A stretch of 64,000 bases of DNA. Origin: Gottfriedia acidiceleris (lineage in GTDB: Bacteria; Bacillota; Bacilli; Bacillales; Bacillaceae_G). The notes beneath the pieces were generated by a model. That model saw only the letters and a program-made list of their open reading frames with translations. It was not told the origin of the DNA and ran no database searches. The stretch lies in contig NZ_NESS01000007.1 in the NCBI RefSeq assembly GCF_002128425.1, positions 125,555-189,554 of the forward strand, in the 5' to 3' direction. Both the position numbers and the translations under genes were made by a program. Positions 63,404-64,000 of this stretch are shown in pieces. Position 1 is the stretch's first letter; each line of letters begins with the position of its first letter.

Positions 63404-64000
63404 TTATCCTCTTTTTCCAAACTTAAAACGATTCTGTAAACGAGCTCCTAAAATAATTTCAAATAAGTTTAATTTGTATGCAACACCTAAATAAACTATA
63501 GCCCCTACAATTGCTCCAATGATGACAAGGAACATTGAAATCAATCGACCATCTTTATAAGTCCACCAGAATCCTAATAAGTATTCTACAGCATAAACCG
63601 CTCCGGCCATTAAGCCAGATAAGATAATCATAAAGAATATCCTTCTAAACACTTTATTGAAAGAGAACTGCGCATTTTTACGAATATAATAGAAATTGTA
63701 TACGATTGAAAATAAATAGCCTAATGCGGTTGCTAATACTGCGCCATATGTTTTAAATAAATAAATTAATGGTACATTTAATACTATTTTTAAAATTACT
63801 CCGCCTATTAAACCAATAATCGCATATTTTTGTTTATCTAAACCTTGTAAAATGGCTACATTTACTGTGAATAATGAATACAATAAAGCGACTGGTGCAT
63901 AGAAACCTAGTATACTTCCACCTAGTGTACTTTTTTGATAAAAAGCACTATAAATTGGTTCAGCCAAAACTGATATACCTACTACAGCAGGAAGGGTTAG
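63404..64000 (-). CDS. ytgP: YtgP-like polysaccharide/lipid II flippase family protein, C-terminal part
   Basis: The open frame continues past the right edge (LTLPAVVGISVLAEPIYSAFYQ reads through 64000), so only the last 198 or so codons are present. It shows about five membrane helices of the MurJ/Wzx (MOP) superfamily with GLDKQKYAIIGLIGGVILKIVLNVPLIY and TALGYLFSIVYNFYYI. YtgP-type proteins of Bacillus function in cell-wall precursor flipping. The basic tail GARLQNRFKFGKRG is cytoplasmic. The place next to ytzG supports the identity. Confidence 0.88.
   Translation of the reverse strand, partial: LTLPAVVGISVLAEPIYSAFYQKSTLGGSILGFYAPVALLYSLFTVNVAILQGLDKQKYAIIGLIGGVILKIVLNVPLIYLFKTYGAVLATALGYLFSIVYNFYYIRKNAQFSFNKVFRRIFFMIILSGLMAGAVYAVEYLLGFWWTYKDGRLISMFLVIIGAIVGAIVYLGVAYKLNLFEIILGARLQNRFKFGKRG

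Noticed and set aside
1-64000. CRISPR arrays, tRNA or rRNA genes, IS elements, prophage genes
   Set aside because: None seen. The only tandem array (1791-2030) has no variable spacers, and no transposase or integrase sequence was recognised.

Overview
The window is low-GC DNA from a spore-forming member of the Bacillaceae. The evidence is strong Shine-Dalgarno sites, frequent TTG/GTG starts, a T-box leader, a guanine riboswitch, a GerAB-type germination protein, the Ku/LigD end-joining pair, and a right half that follows the Bacillus subtilis 'yt' region (murC, sftA, ytpR-ytpQ-ytpP, ytoP, ytzB, ytnP, trmB, ytzH, ytmP, amyX, ytlP, pepV/ytjP, ytzE, rsuA-type ytzG, ytgP). I cannot name the species from sequence alone.

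Left part (1-31 kb): an accessory mosaic of short transcription units. It opens on the minus strand with a T-box leader plus the start of a second one (tandem T-boxes for a gene beyond the left edge). Then come acetyltransferases, a phased 20-bp tandem repeat array (1791-2030), an MFS pump divergent from an ArsR-type regulator, and a secreted purine nucleosidase-like protein behind a guanine-class riboswitch. These are followed by a GpsA paralog, a FabH-type synthase, an orphan GerAB protein, a large secreted subtilase and a secreted EEP-family phosphatase/nuclease. Next are a sigma factor-ClpP operon, two odd small proteins, an RNase J paralog, an NHEJ operon (ku, ligase, polymerase as three genes), a DUF2243/CtaG/WGxxGxxG cluster and a MerR-SDR pair.

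Middle (29.8-35.6 kb): an AraC-type regulator, a histidine/aromatic ammonia-lyase homologue, an MFS carrier and a sarcosine/N-methyl-amino-acid oxidase. The lyase homologue lacks both the Ala-Ser-Gly triad that forms the MIO electrophile and the usual catalytic Tyr of the second motif, so its chemistry is not that of a standard HutH. This is one of the two most interesting loci.

Right part (35.7-64 kb): conserved yt-region housekeeping genes, almost all on the minus strand. They are interrupted between ytpP and ytoP by an inserted set at about 44.4-51.2 kb: a HAD phosphatase, a DeoR regulator, an ABC importer (ATPase, two permeases, lipoprotein) and an alkaline-phosphatase-superfamily enzyme with one in-frame TGA. 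Upstream of the lipoprotein gene are four TTAACA-like hexamers at exact 11-bp spacing, a textbook PhoP box. I infer a phosphate-starvation organophosphate uptake system. The other leading find is the secreted nucleosidase whose usual catalytic Asp is Asn, paired with a guanine riboswitch, which suggests a 6-oxopurine salvage enzyme.
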